From Hypsibius dujardini (taxonomy: Eukaryota; Tardigrada; Eutardigrada; Parachela; Hypsibiidae): a stretch of 55,517 nt of DNA. Where the stretch lies: NCBI GenBank assembly GCA_001579985.1, contig LRSR01005242.1, positions 1 to 55,517 of the forward strand. Direction: 5' to 3'. The position numbers and the translations under genes were made by a program. Shown piece by piece: positions 13,001-25,100 of this stretch. Each line of letters starts with the position of its first letter. Positions within the stretch are counted from its first letter, which is position 1. Below the pieces are notes generated by a model. The model was not told the origin of the DNA. It saw nothing but the letters and a program-made list of their open reading frames with translations, and made no database searches.

Positions 13001-16000
13001 ATCACATTATGACGGTCTTCGTGTTGAAGACGGTCGACGGTCTAATGGTCGAGTCGAAAGTGACCAAGAAATCGGAACGCCTGAACATGAAACTAAAGGG
13101 GCAGATGGTGTACCTGCCAGACCGCGACTGGGTTCTCTACATCTGCTCGCCGAGTACCAGCAACCTCAGTGACCTCCGAAAATCCGGCTGTTTCCTAAGG
13201 TGAGGAACATGTTCATTCCGTTCACAAATTTCTGATGAAAATTCGAAAAAGACTGTTCGAACAATTTAATGAAGAATCTAGATCTTAGTCCTACATCCAG
13301 AGCAAGAGATTGACATTCGGTCGACAAGTCGTTTCGATCGCCAAATCTTTCATAATTCTTTTGACCATTTTCTATATCTGTTTCGCGTCTTCTTACTTCA
13401 AATTGTGATTTTCCCTTTTAATGTCATGCTCGCCCTTTTTATTATTTTCTATGAGTAACCAGAATTTCAATTAAATAGTCACCAAAAATTTTATTTTTAA
13501 CGTCACACTGTAACCGATAAAAAAGTCAGCAGCAGGCAGTCAAATTTCTGCACTGAATAATTGCAAAACAATGATTTAAAAAGAAAGCCAATTTGTGTAG
13601 TTAAAATTCATTGTTTAACTGGTTCAGAAGGGCCATGAGTTTTAGTTGTGCACCTTCAAATACACAATTTATAAAGGGAAATACCAGAGCTAGTGTAAAT
13701 ATTGATCGGAAAAAGAAGAAAAGAATGTGTCATGCTCTATGTCTGTCTGCGCAGTGATTTACCGCTTCACGACGCGACGAAGGATTTGGTCCTGATGTCG
13801 GAGCACTTTGAGGAGGAATACAATTTAGCCCGGGATTTGGAGGTGTTAACGGATAACCTCCAACAGTCCTACCGCGAGCTGGAGGAGGAGAAGAAAAAGA
13901 CGGATAAGCTGCTGTACTCGATCCTGCCGCCGAGTGTGGCCATTGAACTGCGCCACAACCGGCCCGTTCCCGCCAAAAAGTACGAGCATGTCACGCTAAT
14001 GTTCTGCGGGGTGACGAGTTTCGCACAGTTCTGCCTGGAGAACGAGAATGAACCCATCAAGATTGTCGAGCTGCTGAATCGGATTTACACGCGGTTCGAC
14101 GCCCTCACCGACCCCAAACTCAACCCGCACGTCTTTAAGGTACGAACGGAAACTGACAAAATTAACTGCAACTCTGATAGCGGAAAACACGTTCATGTAT
14201 AGGTTTACTTCAACTCATGATTCAATCAAGCTAAGAATGGATTATAGATTAAAAAATGATACAAAGTATTTTTCAACAGCTATGGGAATATTTTGACTTA
14301 CGGCATTTCAGTATTTTGGTGTTTCATGCTTGAAAGCAACACAGAGGGTACTTATCAGCAGTTCAAGTACTGTATTATGTTCTGGAACTAAGGCTGGGCT
14401 GCTCAGCTTCAATCTGGGCAACCAGCCTCTCGAGATACAGCATTCGATGCTTCGGAGAATATGACATCCAAATCAAAAGGTTCATGTAGTTAAAGTATTA
14501 CGGCCTGGAGTAGATGGATTTTTCTACAACCATTGTCTGATAAGAAAAGTATAAGGGGAGAGAATCGGCTCCCACTCTTCGTATATCATGACTTGCCCGT
14601 ACAGGTTTGCATATTGCAACTGAAGAGTGCCGAATTGATAGATTAATCGCGTTTTTTTGCCTGTTGTTATTAGGTTGAAACAGTCGGTGATAAATATATG
14701 GCCGTGTCCGGCTTGCCGGACGCCAATGAAAGCCACGCCCGTTGGATAGCGAAGCTGTCGCTGGAAATGATGGAGATTGCGGAGCAGTTGAAGGCGGAAG
14801 GTCAACCGGTTACGGTAAGAAGTGTTAGAGCTATGTTTATTTGCGCAAACCCATACACATGCAGCTAACCCTTCGTATCGGTTTAACGCTTGAGTTCAGA
14901 TCACAATTGGAATGCATAGCGGGGAACTGGTGACTGGTGTGATCGGTCATCGGATGCCGCGGTACTGTCTGTTTGGGAACACAGTCAACCTGGCCAGCCG
15001 GACAGAGTCCACCGGTACCAAAGGCAGTATTAACGTCTCCGAAGCCACTTTCAGGTACCTGTACTTTCATGCAGTCAGTCATGGACAAAAGTCGGGCAGT
15101 CTGATTGAATATTTGTCATCTCGTTTAATACATGGACCACAGGAAGAGGGACTACAGTAGAATTTCGGCATTAAATAGAATTTTGGCATAAAATACAGGG
15201 TACAACGCTAACAATTGCTCAACGTTGAATGGCCACCATGCAAACTGGGTACAAGTGTTGTAATCATCATAACTCACAAAAATATGCTGAATGGAGCTTA
15301 GACTGTGTTTCAAATCACGAGATTATGAAAGTTACTCGCGGGGACCTTTTGGGGTTCACTGTCACTTTTGCAAAATTTTCCTGTACGACACGGATTGATT
15401 TATTGATTTTGACGGGAAAGGACTTTTTGTTAAATCTGAACCCGTAAAGGCCACGTTCAGTTGTCCAATCGTCCACGCAAACAAAATTACACTGAAAGCA
15501 TACATATTAATGTGTTGCTTGTCGTCAAGGCGAAAAGTCAACGGTCGATTCGTATCATTAGGGAATGCCCGTCTAAGAAAAAATCTGCAGGCAACACTTT
15601 TAGTGAGATATTTTTGAAAACACATCTGTGTCAAGCTGTATTCACGTAAAGATTAGGCACTGAAAAAAATGTATTGGTTCTGGCCATTAATAAATATTTC
15701 AGACCCATTCAAAGTTGAGGAAATGTTAGCGTTGGATCCTAAATTTCCCGTTGACGTTAAATCTAAACGAAACTAAAGTTAACTGAGAAGGGCCAGGAGG
15801 TGGGGCAAAGAAGCAATCTGCGTTTTTTTTCAAAATTATAACCGAAATCCGGCATATTGTTTCTGATTATTTTGAAACTTGGAGAGCCGTCAATATAAAT
15901 AAACCCAGAGCCAAGATTATATCTCGTTTTCTGTCGTGTTTCTTGATTAGGTTTCTACAAGACGAGCACAACTACGACCCAACCTTCCACCTGGACTGCC

Positions 16001-16122
16001 GCGGCAAGGTGCATATGAAGGGCAAAGCGGAACCAATGAATGTCTACGTGCTGGAACGCGGCTATATTGACCCAAGAATGGCTTTCCTCTTTCATCCACT
16101 TCTTAAAACCACGGCTGTTTAG
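4051..16122 (+). CDS. GUCY1B1: soluble guanylate cyclase beta-1 subunit, complete (9 coding exons)
   Basis: This is the haem-bearing subunit of the cytosolic NO receptor, which with an alpha subunit makes cGMP from GTP. Coding exons are 4051-4053, 4349-4422, 11800-11900, 12085-12513, 12755-13199, 13755-14139, 14674-14814, 14900-15054 and 15951-16122. All have GT-AG borders and matching phases, giving 634 codons (vertebrate beta-1 is about 620). Domains run in the family order: H-NOX (about 1-185), H-NOXA/PAS, a coiled coil ([19 protein letters not shown]) and the class III cyclase domain. The proximal haem His is at 105 ([14 protein letters not shown]), and the haem-propionate Y-x-S-x-R motif is present (YYSER, Y134/S136/R138). 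The distal residue aligned with human Ile145 is Ile, as in NO-selective rather than O2-binding H-NOX proteins. The first metal Asp is replaced by Gly (MFCGVTSF), as in other beta subunits, while [13 protein letters not shown] keeps the base-binding and transition-state residues. It should therefore need an alpha partner, which is not in this window. There is no C-terminal CAAX box, so beta-2 is less likely. Confidence 0.96.
4098..4259. repeat. two (GT)n microsatellites in cyclase intron 1
   Basis: Runs of alternating GT occupy 4098-4121 and 4237-4259, with a shorter impure run near 4143-4153. All lie in the sense strand of the 295-bp first intron. Confidence 0.9.
4423..11799 (+). other. 7.4-kb intron 2 of the cyclase gene
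   Basis: It runs from the donor GTGAGT at 4423 to the acceptor ending TTTTCAG at 11799. I see no convincing nested gene. It holds AT-rich single-copy sequence, a cluster of simple repeats at 9097-9375, TATA-like stretches near 8935-8942 and 9027-9036, and a more GC-rich patch at about 10.55-11.3 kb. That patch could be an alternative promoter, but nothing in it proves this. Confidence 0.75.
9190..9375. repeat. simple-repeat cluster: TCC-rich tract and (CCGT)/(CGGT) palindrome
   Basis: A TCC/TGC-rich tract (9190-9260) encodes runs of Ser or Arg in different frames and is not coding. It is followed by CCGT repeats that switch directly to CGGT repeats (about 9337-9373), which makes a perfect tetranucleotide inverted repeat able to fold back. 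Confidence 0.85.
12565..12692. repeat. (AGACAC)n hexanucleotide minisatellite in cyclase intron 4
   Basis: About 21 near-perfect tandem copies of a 6-bp unit fill roughly half of the 241-bp intron between exons ending at 12513 and starting at 12755. The unit gives long open frames of Arg-His or Cys-Leu on the two strands; these are artefacts of the repeat. Confidence 0.97.
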
Positions 16123-16274
16123 AGATAACACAATCCTCAACCATTCGCTCCTGCCAGCAAGGCTGCGAGTAGCTCCTCTTCAATCCAGGCACTAGATTAT
16201 TAGAAAGACCAAATGGCCTGTTTACATAACATATTTAATCGGCGAAGAACGTAGATTGAGTATTCTGGACTGAT

Positions 16275-16323
16275 AATAAAGATATGCCTGTTGCGATTCC
16301 AGATGGTTTTGCTTTTCAATAAA
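16275..16323 (+). terminator. candidate polyadenylation signals of the cyclase gene
   Basis: AATAAA occurs at 16275-16280 and again at 16318-16323, some 150-200 bp after the TAG stop at 16120. Either could direct 3' end formation. Confidence 0.6.
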
Positions 16324-16974
16324 GAAAAAACACGGAAAGTTTCTTATGGTGGGCCATGGATTAATGTCATTCGCAATTGTTACCGATCAAAGCTCTGATC
16401 CCTTTGCCAATTTCAACATCGAAGCAAGCAAGCACGTTAAACAGACCTGCAATGCCAGTCATCTAAGTAAAGGAAAAGACAAAAATTCCATTTCTACCTT
16501 TTTCTACATACCAATAGAACCGCTTAAAGCGGTCAAAACGTGAGTGCCGAACCTATGACACGAGTGCAGCGCTTATAATTGTGATGCAACAAGAAGCTGG
16601 CTGGCTTCTGGAAACGCACACCGCGATCGTGGTGGCCAAGGCAAACCAACGTGTCCGTTACCTACAGTCTCTCTTTCCCCGAACTTGCCAGCCCGCCCGA
16701 ATTACGCTCTTCAAGAGCCTTGGTTTGCCACTCTCCTCAATTACTGTGCTTCAATCGCCCAACCCCCATTTCAAGATACTGCTAAACGGTCTAGAAGGCT
16801 GTGAAGCGCTTTCTAGCAACTGTCAACAAAGGAAGAATACCGGGCGCGTCGTCGATGAGCGATACTGCCATCGTTTGAAAAAAACTTGGATGGGAACCGA
16901 TGTTGCTACGGCGGTTGAAGCAATCACCAGTGCTTGTTTACAAGCTCATCTTCAGCAAGATACCCGTGGGTGAG

Positions 16975-17337
16975 TTAATGTTTGTGCTTTTCGTTCTCGT
17001 TACTACCGCCTCTGCTATTGCAGTTAACACTCGGCGGATTAGGATCATCTGGACCATCCAAATAGTTCAATTGAACTGCCGGACTCTGGAGGAGAATGGA
17101 GCACCCCTGACCGTCTCGCATCGATCTACTGCCCACCTCGTAAATCGCATATGGTTCACCACCACTTCCAAGTTTCAAGACGATGTTTCTGACGTACTCG
17201 CGGAATTTATAATCCGCCGGCCAGTATACGTAGATGACCACATTTGCAGAAGAAATAGGTCGATCCAGCATAATTGTTACGGTTTGACCAACAGTCTCGT
17301 TTTGCAGGCAATTTCTACAGATGTAATTGCAGCTGAT
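16975..17337 (-). CDS. unassigned possible exon on the minus strand
   Basis: The stretch opens after a pyrimidine-rich acceptor-like sequence ending TTTCAG and stays open for 120 codons to a stop. It begins ISCNYICRNCLQNETVG and continues with TVTIMLDRPISSANVVIYVY, then WPADYKFREYVRNIVLKLG. The alternating hydrophobic pattern and the Cys cluster look like an extracellular beta-rich domain, but I do not recognise the family. No partner exon was found on this strand up to 19 kb. The opposite strand here is also open and contains a possible 50-bp intron, so even the coding strand is uncertain. It could be a gene fragment. Confidence 0.3.
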   Translation of the reverse strand: MSCNYICRNCLQNETVGQTVTIMLDRPISSANVVIYVYWPADYKFREYVRNIVLKLGSGGEPYAIYEVGSRSMRDGQGCSILLQSPAVQLNYLDGPDDPNPPSVNCNSRGGSNENEKHKH

Positions 17338-17399
17338 CTGAAATGTAACGATAAGATAATGTGGTATTTAAGCGGATGCTCTCATTAGGGGGAGGAGGG

Positions 17400-19161
17400 C
17401 CAAAATGAAAAGCTTAGTCAATAAATTAGTTTTATAGTCAATAGACTTTAGTTGGCTAAAAAGCTAAGGCTTTTGCTTTTGCTTTTCCTGCAAAAGAAAA
17501 TTCCTTGAATTAGTCCCTATCAAACGGAGACCTCACTGCCACCAATCAGACTTTCTGAAATCATTTGGTGGAATCAAGTTCTCAGGAAAAAAGCTTTTGC
17601 TCGAGTTGAGTGTTGCACCTGCTAATTAATCAACGGTAAGTGGCAGTAATACTCATATTGGTCTATAGGCATGTTAGTACATGACACACATACTATACGG
17701 ACCGGACTCTATGAGACATGCCGGATCGTGTTTGGGTAAGAATGCAGTACAGGCTACATACCACATACTGGACCGGTATTATCACATATAGATGTCACAT
17801 CGCCCCCTGCAGACGATCCATTTCTGTCACCTTCCGGAAGTGGGAAGGCTAGATTCTTCCGGAATCAATTCAAAGCGAAGCGCTGTATTACGGTAATATA
17901 ATTCAACTGATTCAGTATATTTTTTTGCGCACTGCAAAGACTCAGTTAAGTCAACTAAAAAGGTTTTTTATAAGCTATAGCTTTTTTAGCATTAGTCGAT
18001 AGCTTCCAAATATTAGCTTTTCTACAAAAATCTGTAAATCCGTTCCTAGTTTAATCTGGTCTATTTTTTGCGACACAAAAACCCCCAAAAACTAACAAAG
18101 TAGCCACTAAAGTTTTACGTTAGCTTTATTTTTTTTGTTCAGTTCGGCTTAGTTTTGGCAGAAAAAAAACCCAAAGCCAGAGAGATTCCCCGATCTGTTT
18201 ACACACTTAACGAATAGCAGTACGGTGACGGCGGTCCATGTTAACGTTCCTCCCAGCTCCAGTTCTCCCTGTGCGCTGCGGTCCTTTCACTTTTTATCGC
18301 GTTTAAACTATTAAACGGACCAGATTAGCCGTCCTCATTCCGACCAACGAGAGTCAAAGCGCAACAGGCAATCGCACCACTCACTTGATAGTTGATACCA
18401 AATCCCTTCTCTCTCTCTCTGTCTCTCTTTCTCGCTGTCTCAGCTTGCCTCGTGAAGGTGACGGAAAGCCCGTCTCTGCATGTTTAGTATGCACGCACTA
18501 GAATTAGAGCCTCCTTTCCATTTGCAGCAGCTGTCCCTCTGCTGCAGCACAAAATGAAAGCGAGAGTGCTGCAGATATGCTCTGACGCGTTTACCCATCC
18601 ATTCACATGGTAGGGTGTGTAGTAATTTCTTTTCACCAATTGTTGCATATACTACACGCTTTACCTGTACTATTGCCATGTCCGCACTTTTGAAATCAAG
18701 GTTCCCCCTACCACAAAAGGGCCTTCGATGATGATAATAAATTGACGTAGTAGCAGCCGCGCACGTGGAGTTTCCGTTCATTTTCTGCATGGCTGTCGAA
18801 TGGGGATGCTAAATTGCAGTTGTGAATTTCTTTTATTGGCCGACTGTGAATACCTTCAGGCACTTTTTTAACCGGAACCACTTCTTTCCCCGCTAAAACG
18901 GGAGAGTACGTTAATTAATTCTGCCGACAGAAGCGAGGTAAGACCAATATCAATTGACATTTACTTGACAACATTTTGTAGAGAAATGACAGGAATTTTG
19001 TGAATTAACTGCAACTCTGGATTCTGTTTCTTATGTTTACAGGTAAATTCTTGCAACCTTTTTTGCGAATATGCTGCTGGATGTGAAGGGCTTTGGATGG
19101 CGATTTGTTAGCTGAAGGAATTGAGACGCTCTCTTAGGAAATTCCAGACCCGGCTTGAACC
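17400..19161. other. intergenic stretch upstream of GALNT2-like gene
   Basis: No gene is supported here. There is a (CT)n tract at 18409-18435, AT-rich sequence, and presumably the GALNT2 promoter and 5' UTR towards the right end. A short open frame at 18440-18790 on the minus strand has no recognisable content. Confidence 0.6.
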
Positions 19162-22100
19162 ATGCGGCGCAGCGGGGTGTTGCGTATTCTGACGACGCTG
19201 GGTCTGGTCTGGATGTTCGGTGTGCTGATGTTTATGGTCAAGCCTAGGCCACCGCGTGAGACCCCAGCGGGGCTGGGCGACCTTGCTGATCCAGCACACG
19301 ACTTGCAACCCAATCTCCAGGTATGCAACTCGACACTTTCCTTTTTTGTCTGAAGGGTTTCAGTTATAACTTTAAAATAAGTATAATAACGTTCATGTGT
19401 CGGCATCTAATTAATTAATTTTAATTCTTAGTAATACTCTAAATTATTTTTTCCATATTTGAAAAGGATAAAAAAAGTCTAATGTGTTTTAAATAATTAT
19501 GAAAGCGTCATTTTGAAGAATATTAAAAATTACAAAACAGGTTTACAATATTTTGTTATTCACAAATTGACATTTAATACTCCAGTATGTGTATTGTAAG
19601 TAAATTAAATTAGACTGTGCTGAATGTCAATAGTTCAATTTTATTTAAATTTTTATGGGGAATTTAAAGCCGTTTTGCCCTTTATATAAATTACTCATGA
19701 CTACATTTATTAGGAGTGAATCTGAATTTATATACCAAATTCTGTAACTTTATATAATATCAGATTGGCCAACTGAAATATTTGAACTAGTTTCATTATA
19801 CCGAGAGTATCGTACAGTTGTCATTCAGCCATCTGTCATCGAGCACACTGAAGGCCATTTACTTCTGGCTGTACCGCTGCGAATGGATGGATCCACATCC
19901 CACGCAATGTGCGGATTAGTCGCGTCGTCTGACGCGCCTGTGTTCTTTGTAATAGTAAAAAACATTCTGTTTTTGCCAGATTTTTACTTTCAATTATATC
20001 TCTTAATTAACTATTTTTCGTATATGAAATAGTTTTGTAGATTTCCATCACAAAATAGAATTAGTACTTAACGACAAGATTTGCACATACTAAAAGTAGT
20101 TTGGTTGCTTTACAAGGGTATTCATTACAACTTTGCAAAACAACCGAAAAACTATTCTCCTGTCATTGTAGAAAAAAATAATCTATGTCGTGTATTTAGA
20201 CAGAAAATCGCAAATTGCTGACGTTTCAGTCAAGATGGATGGTAATCCGTCAGTGTTGTGATCGCGAGATTTAAGAGCGACCTTCATTCGATTAATGCAT
20301 CATAGTATTAGCAGGGAAGCGGTTCGGGGTCTTACAATGCTAGCAAAGTAGTTGAGAGACGGTAATATTGTGTCACTTTCACTTGTGCTTATTTGTTTAA
20401 TTTTTGTGTTGTGTGTTGTTCTTTCAGGGTGGAGAGCAAGTCAACAACGCTCAACGCCGAGCACGTAACAGTGTCGCTGTTGAAGAGGCTTTGTCTGGAT
20501 CCGCGTCTCAGCAACACGGTACGCTGCCTTGGTCAGAGTTCGACGTGAAAGCCTATCTGGCCGCGACCGCAGTCAAGCCCGGTGAGGACGGCTACGTGAG
20601 GAACAAGTTCAATCAAGTGGCCAGTGATGAGGTCGCGGTTGACCGCTCTGTACCTGACACGCGGCAAGCCACGTATGTCTATGCGTCAGTTCGATGTGCC
20701 CCTATAGTCTCATAGCATGTCTGTTTGTCTGTCTGTCTGACTGTCTGCCTGTCTACCTGCCTGACTGTCTGCCTGTTTGTTTGTCAATTTTTCTGCTGTC
20801 TCTCTGTCTGTCTCTCTGTCTCTCTGCCTGTCTCTTTGTCTGTCTGTTTGTTTGTATGCCTGTCTGCCTGTCTATCTATCTGCCTACTTGCCTGCCTGTT
20901 TGTTTGTCAGTCAGTCTGTTTGTCACTCTGTCTCTCTGTCAACCTCGCTGTCTGCCTGCTGCTTATGAGCCTGCATCTTCGCTTGTGTTTTAAACTATAT
21001 ATTTCCCCGTACGTATGTGTTATTCTTCCTTTGGATCTTCCTTCCGGGTGTTTTGATGAAGTTGCGAACATGTAATTTAATTTGTCATGAATTGTAGGTG
21101 TTCTAGTCAAAACTGGAAGGATGGAGACTTGCCATCAACCAGTGTGGTGATAACATTTCATAATGAAGCCCGGTCGACGCTGGTGCGAACGATTGTGAGG
21201 TAACTGCTGCAATTGCTTTCGTTGCAAAACTATTTACGATCTGTAATATAATAATTTTAAAGATCTTACTAGGCGAAACGCATTATAGAAATGTAAATTA
21301 TTTGCTGAATTAAGCATAGACGTATGTAGGAGGTAGTGCCATTGCCCAGTAGCTAATGCCAATTTTATTTCACGAGTAGACAAACGCAGTATCAAAGGTT
21401 CGGGCATTTAGCATAGGCAAAAATTGGAAAAATAAGTGAGATGTTATGACTGATATTTTCGGTATTCCAGTGTTCTCACGAAAACACCGGCTCATCTCCT
21501 AGATGAGATCATTCTCGTGGATGACTTCAGTGATAACGGTAAAGTAGCTTTATTCCGTTAATGGCAGCAAAATTCATTCAGTACACGGTAATTTAAATGC
21601 ACTGTCTCAATTACAGCACAAGATGGATTGGAGCTGACCACCATCGAAAAAGTGGTCCTGCTGCGCAACGACAAGCGAGAAGGTTCGACGAAGACAGACT
21701 TAATTTCTACTCGTGATACATGAATTCTCCAAATTTTATTTTAACTAAAACTCAGACAAAAAAAAACATTTTGAGCTCTGATGATTTTAGTTTGATTTTT
21801 GTAAGTTACAGTTGCGATTGATTGGAGTTTTTTTATAAAATTTAGCTTACCAGTACGTTAAAACAAACTTGAGACTAGAAATACCGGTAGTTCACTTGAC
21901 AAATATCTACAAAATTTATTTATGCAAAAATCAAATTGCTACATATCTTTTTTTTATCTGCATTTGCTAAACTGCTTTGGCATTTTGCGTAGGTCTAATG
22001 CGGTCGAGAATAAAAGGCGCTGATGTGGCCAGGGCGCCTGTGTTGACCTTCTTGGACAGCCATTGCGAATGCAATGTCAACTGGCTGGAGCCCTTACTAC

Positions 22101-25100
22101 AACGGATCGCTCAGGTACTCAACCCTAATTGTAAAGTCGGGACGTTACCATATGAAGCGCATACATGCAGTTAGTGGTGGTATTAAATAACGAAAAGGTA
22201 TATTTTGATTTGATTTGATTTGATTTGGGTTGAACTTGACATTTGATGCCATCCCTACGTGACGCAGCTGAGCAAGAACCATTAGGCGAGAATAATTCGA
22301 GAATGTTATTTCGTTGTTGCAGAACAGTACGGCGGTAGTTAGCCCTGTCATTGACGTCATTTCTATGGACGACTTTCGTTACATCGGCGCTTCCTCCGGT
22401 AAGCATAGAAGAATATAAAAATGCATGATTATGCCGTGCAGAATTAATTTATATATTTTAAAAAGTAAGAAATAAAGGTACGGGCTAGAGATTAGGTACG
22501 AGTATTGGTCATTTAGTATTTCTGCCATGTTGAGTAAAAACTCAAACGTTCATCCAAACGCAATTGTGAAATTGGCGTAGACAATGGGATTGATATGTCT
22601 TGGGATGAGAGGTGAACAACGAAGAAATATGCACGTAGCGATGAGGATTCGTGAAAGCCTGTGGCGCCCAATGCAGATCGATCTGTATATAATCTACCTT
22701 TATATAATAACATTATCAGCATTAACGTTTTTTGCGCAGAATTACGTGGTGGATTCGACTGGAACTTGGTGTTCAAGTGGGAGTACTTGAGCCAGGCTGA
22801 AAAGGACAAACGAGGCAGTAACACCATTGCGCCCATACGGTAAATATTTTGCGTCACCGAAACCCCTTCTCATTTTGTGCCTTACAAGAACAAGATCCCC
22901 CTCCGGACTGACGCGAGGTTTTTTCAACAAATAGTGCTCAATATATTCTGATTTTATATTGGAGTCTCGGGCTGGAAATCGCATTTACGGTGTCAGAAAA
23001 AAAAGGAAGAAAAAACTTTTCGCTCCACTTTGTCCTATGGGCCCACGCCTGATTAATTGATTGATTGATTGATTAGCAAGTTTCAATTTTTTTTATCTCA
23101 ACCAAAATTTTCCAGAGCGCAAAATTATTTTTTGAATGCCAAAAACCTCCGTTCTTCTCCAAGTTAAAAAAGCTTTAAGATAATGCGATTTCATTTTGTT
23201 CTATTCATTTTACTTGATTACTTGTATACTTTACCCAATGTTATTTTACATTGTAGTACGCCAATGATAGCGGGTGGGCTGTTCTCCATAGACAAAGCCT
23301 GGTTCAACACTCTCGGCAAGTACGACATGCTGATGGACGTATGGGGCGGCGAAAACCTCGGTATGAAAATTGTCCATTTATTCGCCGAATGGATTTGTGT
23401 TGTTATTTTTTTGGCCGAAAAGCAAGCCAGTGGAATAGTTCAAATCTGCGATTATTTTTATTCCTTTTCAGAAATCTCATTCCGGGTGTGGCAGTGTGGC
23501 GGCACGCTAGAAATCATTCCATGCAGTCGTGTTGGGCATGTCTTTCGCAAGCAACATCCGTACACCTTTCCCGGCGGAAGCGGCACTGTTTTTGCAAGGT
23601 ACGTTGCGTAACCGGCAACTGAGTTCTTTCCCGTTTCTAGGATTTTTTTTTCGTAATATAATTCCAAAAGTATTTGAATATTTGCCATAGATGATAAGGA
23701 AGCTCTATCAACATTTCATGTGAAACTATTTAAATATGAAGCAGCTGTAATTTGAGTCAGTTTTTATACAAATCTTTTCACATTAAATTAGATAATCATT
23801 TTTAGCCTAAATTAATTAACTATTGTCGCGATAGACGAGGAAGCCAAGCGGAAGCGTTCCATTGAGAAAGAACGTAAATTGGGTTCGAATTCATTCGTTT
23901 TTATTTCAAACTTTGTTATCTTTTAAATCTAAAATAAATCTCAAACTAAAAATTAACTCTAGATCGTTAAAAAATATAAAAATATCTTTGTTTAATATTC
24001 AAAAAATTGAATTCATTTCAGCAATACCAGTATAACTCTAGTGGCATTCAAATAACAGGGCGACAAAGACCGATTAACTGAGATGATTTAACGAACACAC
24101 AGGAATACTCGTCGCGCAGCGGAAGTGTGGATGGACGACTACAAAAACTACTACTACAACGCTGTGCCCATGGCACGCAGTGTAGCTTTCGGTAGCATAA
24201 AAAGCCGGACCGATCTGAGAAAGAGGCTGGAATGCAGACCCTTCAAGTGGTACATGGATAACGTTTATCCTGAGCTAAGGTATGAGAAGGGCGGTTTAGT
24301 TTTACGGATTGGTAGGGCTGGAATTGAGATGTGTGGGCGTATCAAACGTAGCAAACTGGTTAACATGTAAGCAAAGCAAAATGATTTCCGAACGCGGAAC
24401 ATGTCCAGCCTTAATTTTGAAAACATATTTACACTGTGCATAAACTTTCCTTGACATTTTTTTTAGTTTTTCCTAAATAGTATTAGAATATTGGATTTCA
24501 TTCTTATGGCTAATTTTCACGAAATTGGCAGAATCAATAGCAGGTCAGTTAGAAGTGCAAGCAGACTTTCCGGCCAATTGGAAAATAGAGCCTTCACTAG
24601 TTATCCGCTTTCTATTTTTCTATGCTGTACCGATATTCAAAAACGTCACGGTTTTACTTTTCTAATATGGCATTTTGCTAGTATTATTTATATTTACTAA
24701 GTTTTCTGTTAAATCTTAAATTCGACCTTTTGTTTCTGATCCTTTTAATAGTTGAGAGTGTGTGGGGTTCAGATTTTTAAGGGCCCCCTTGCAATTTCAA
24801 AAACATTTTCGAACCCTCTGTCCCTAAAATTTGAACCAAAAAACTCAAGTTTACGAAAGCTTTTTTAATCCTTTGGAAATTAGATCTCCTCACCTCTACA
24901 AGTTTAAAAATGAGGGACAAGATGCCGAATTTATATTCATTTTAAAAAAAGCATTTTGCCCCTTTGCACATCACCTGGACCTAGCCATGAGGGATCCTGG
25001 TTCCAACTTGTAAAGACTCTCAGCGAACCTCTGTTTTTAGATTTGAATATCCTTTTTCATTATTTTTTAATTTAATTATAATCTTCATTAATTTTGGTCC

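Noticed and set aside
18440-18790. 116-codon minus-strand frame upstream of GALNT2
   Set aside because: No recognisable domain, low-complexity neighbourhood and no splice partners.
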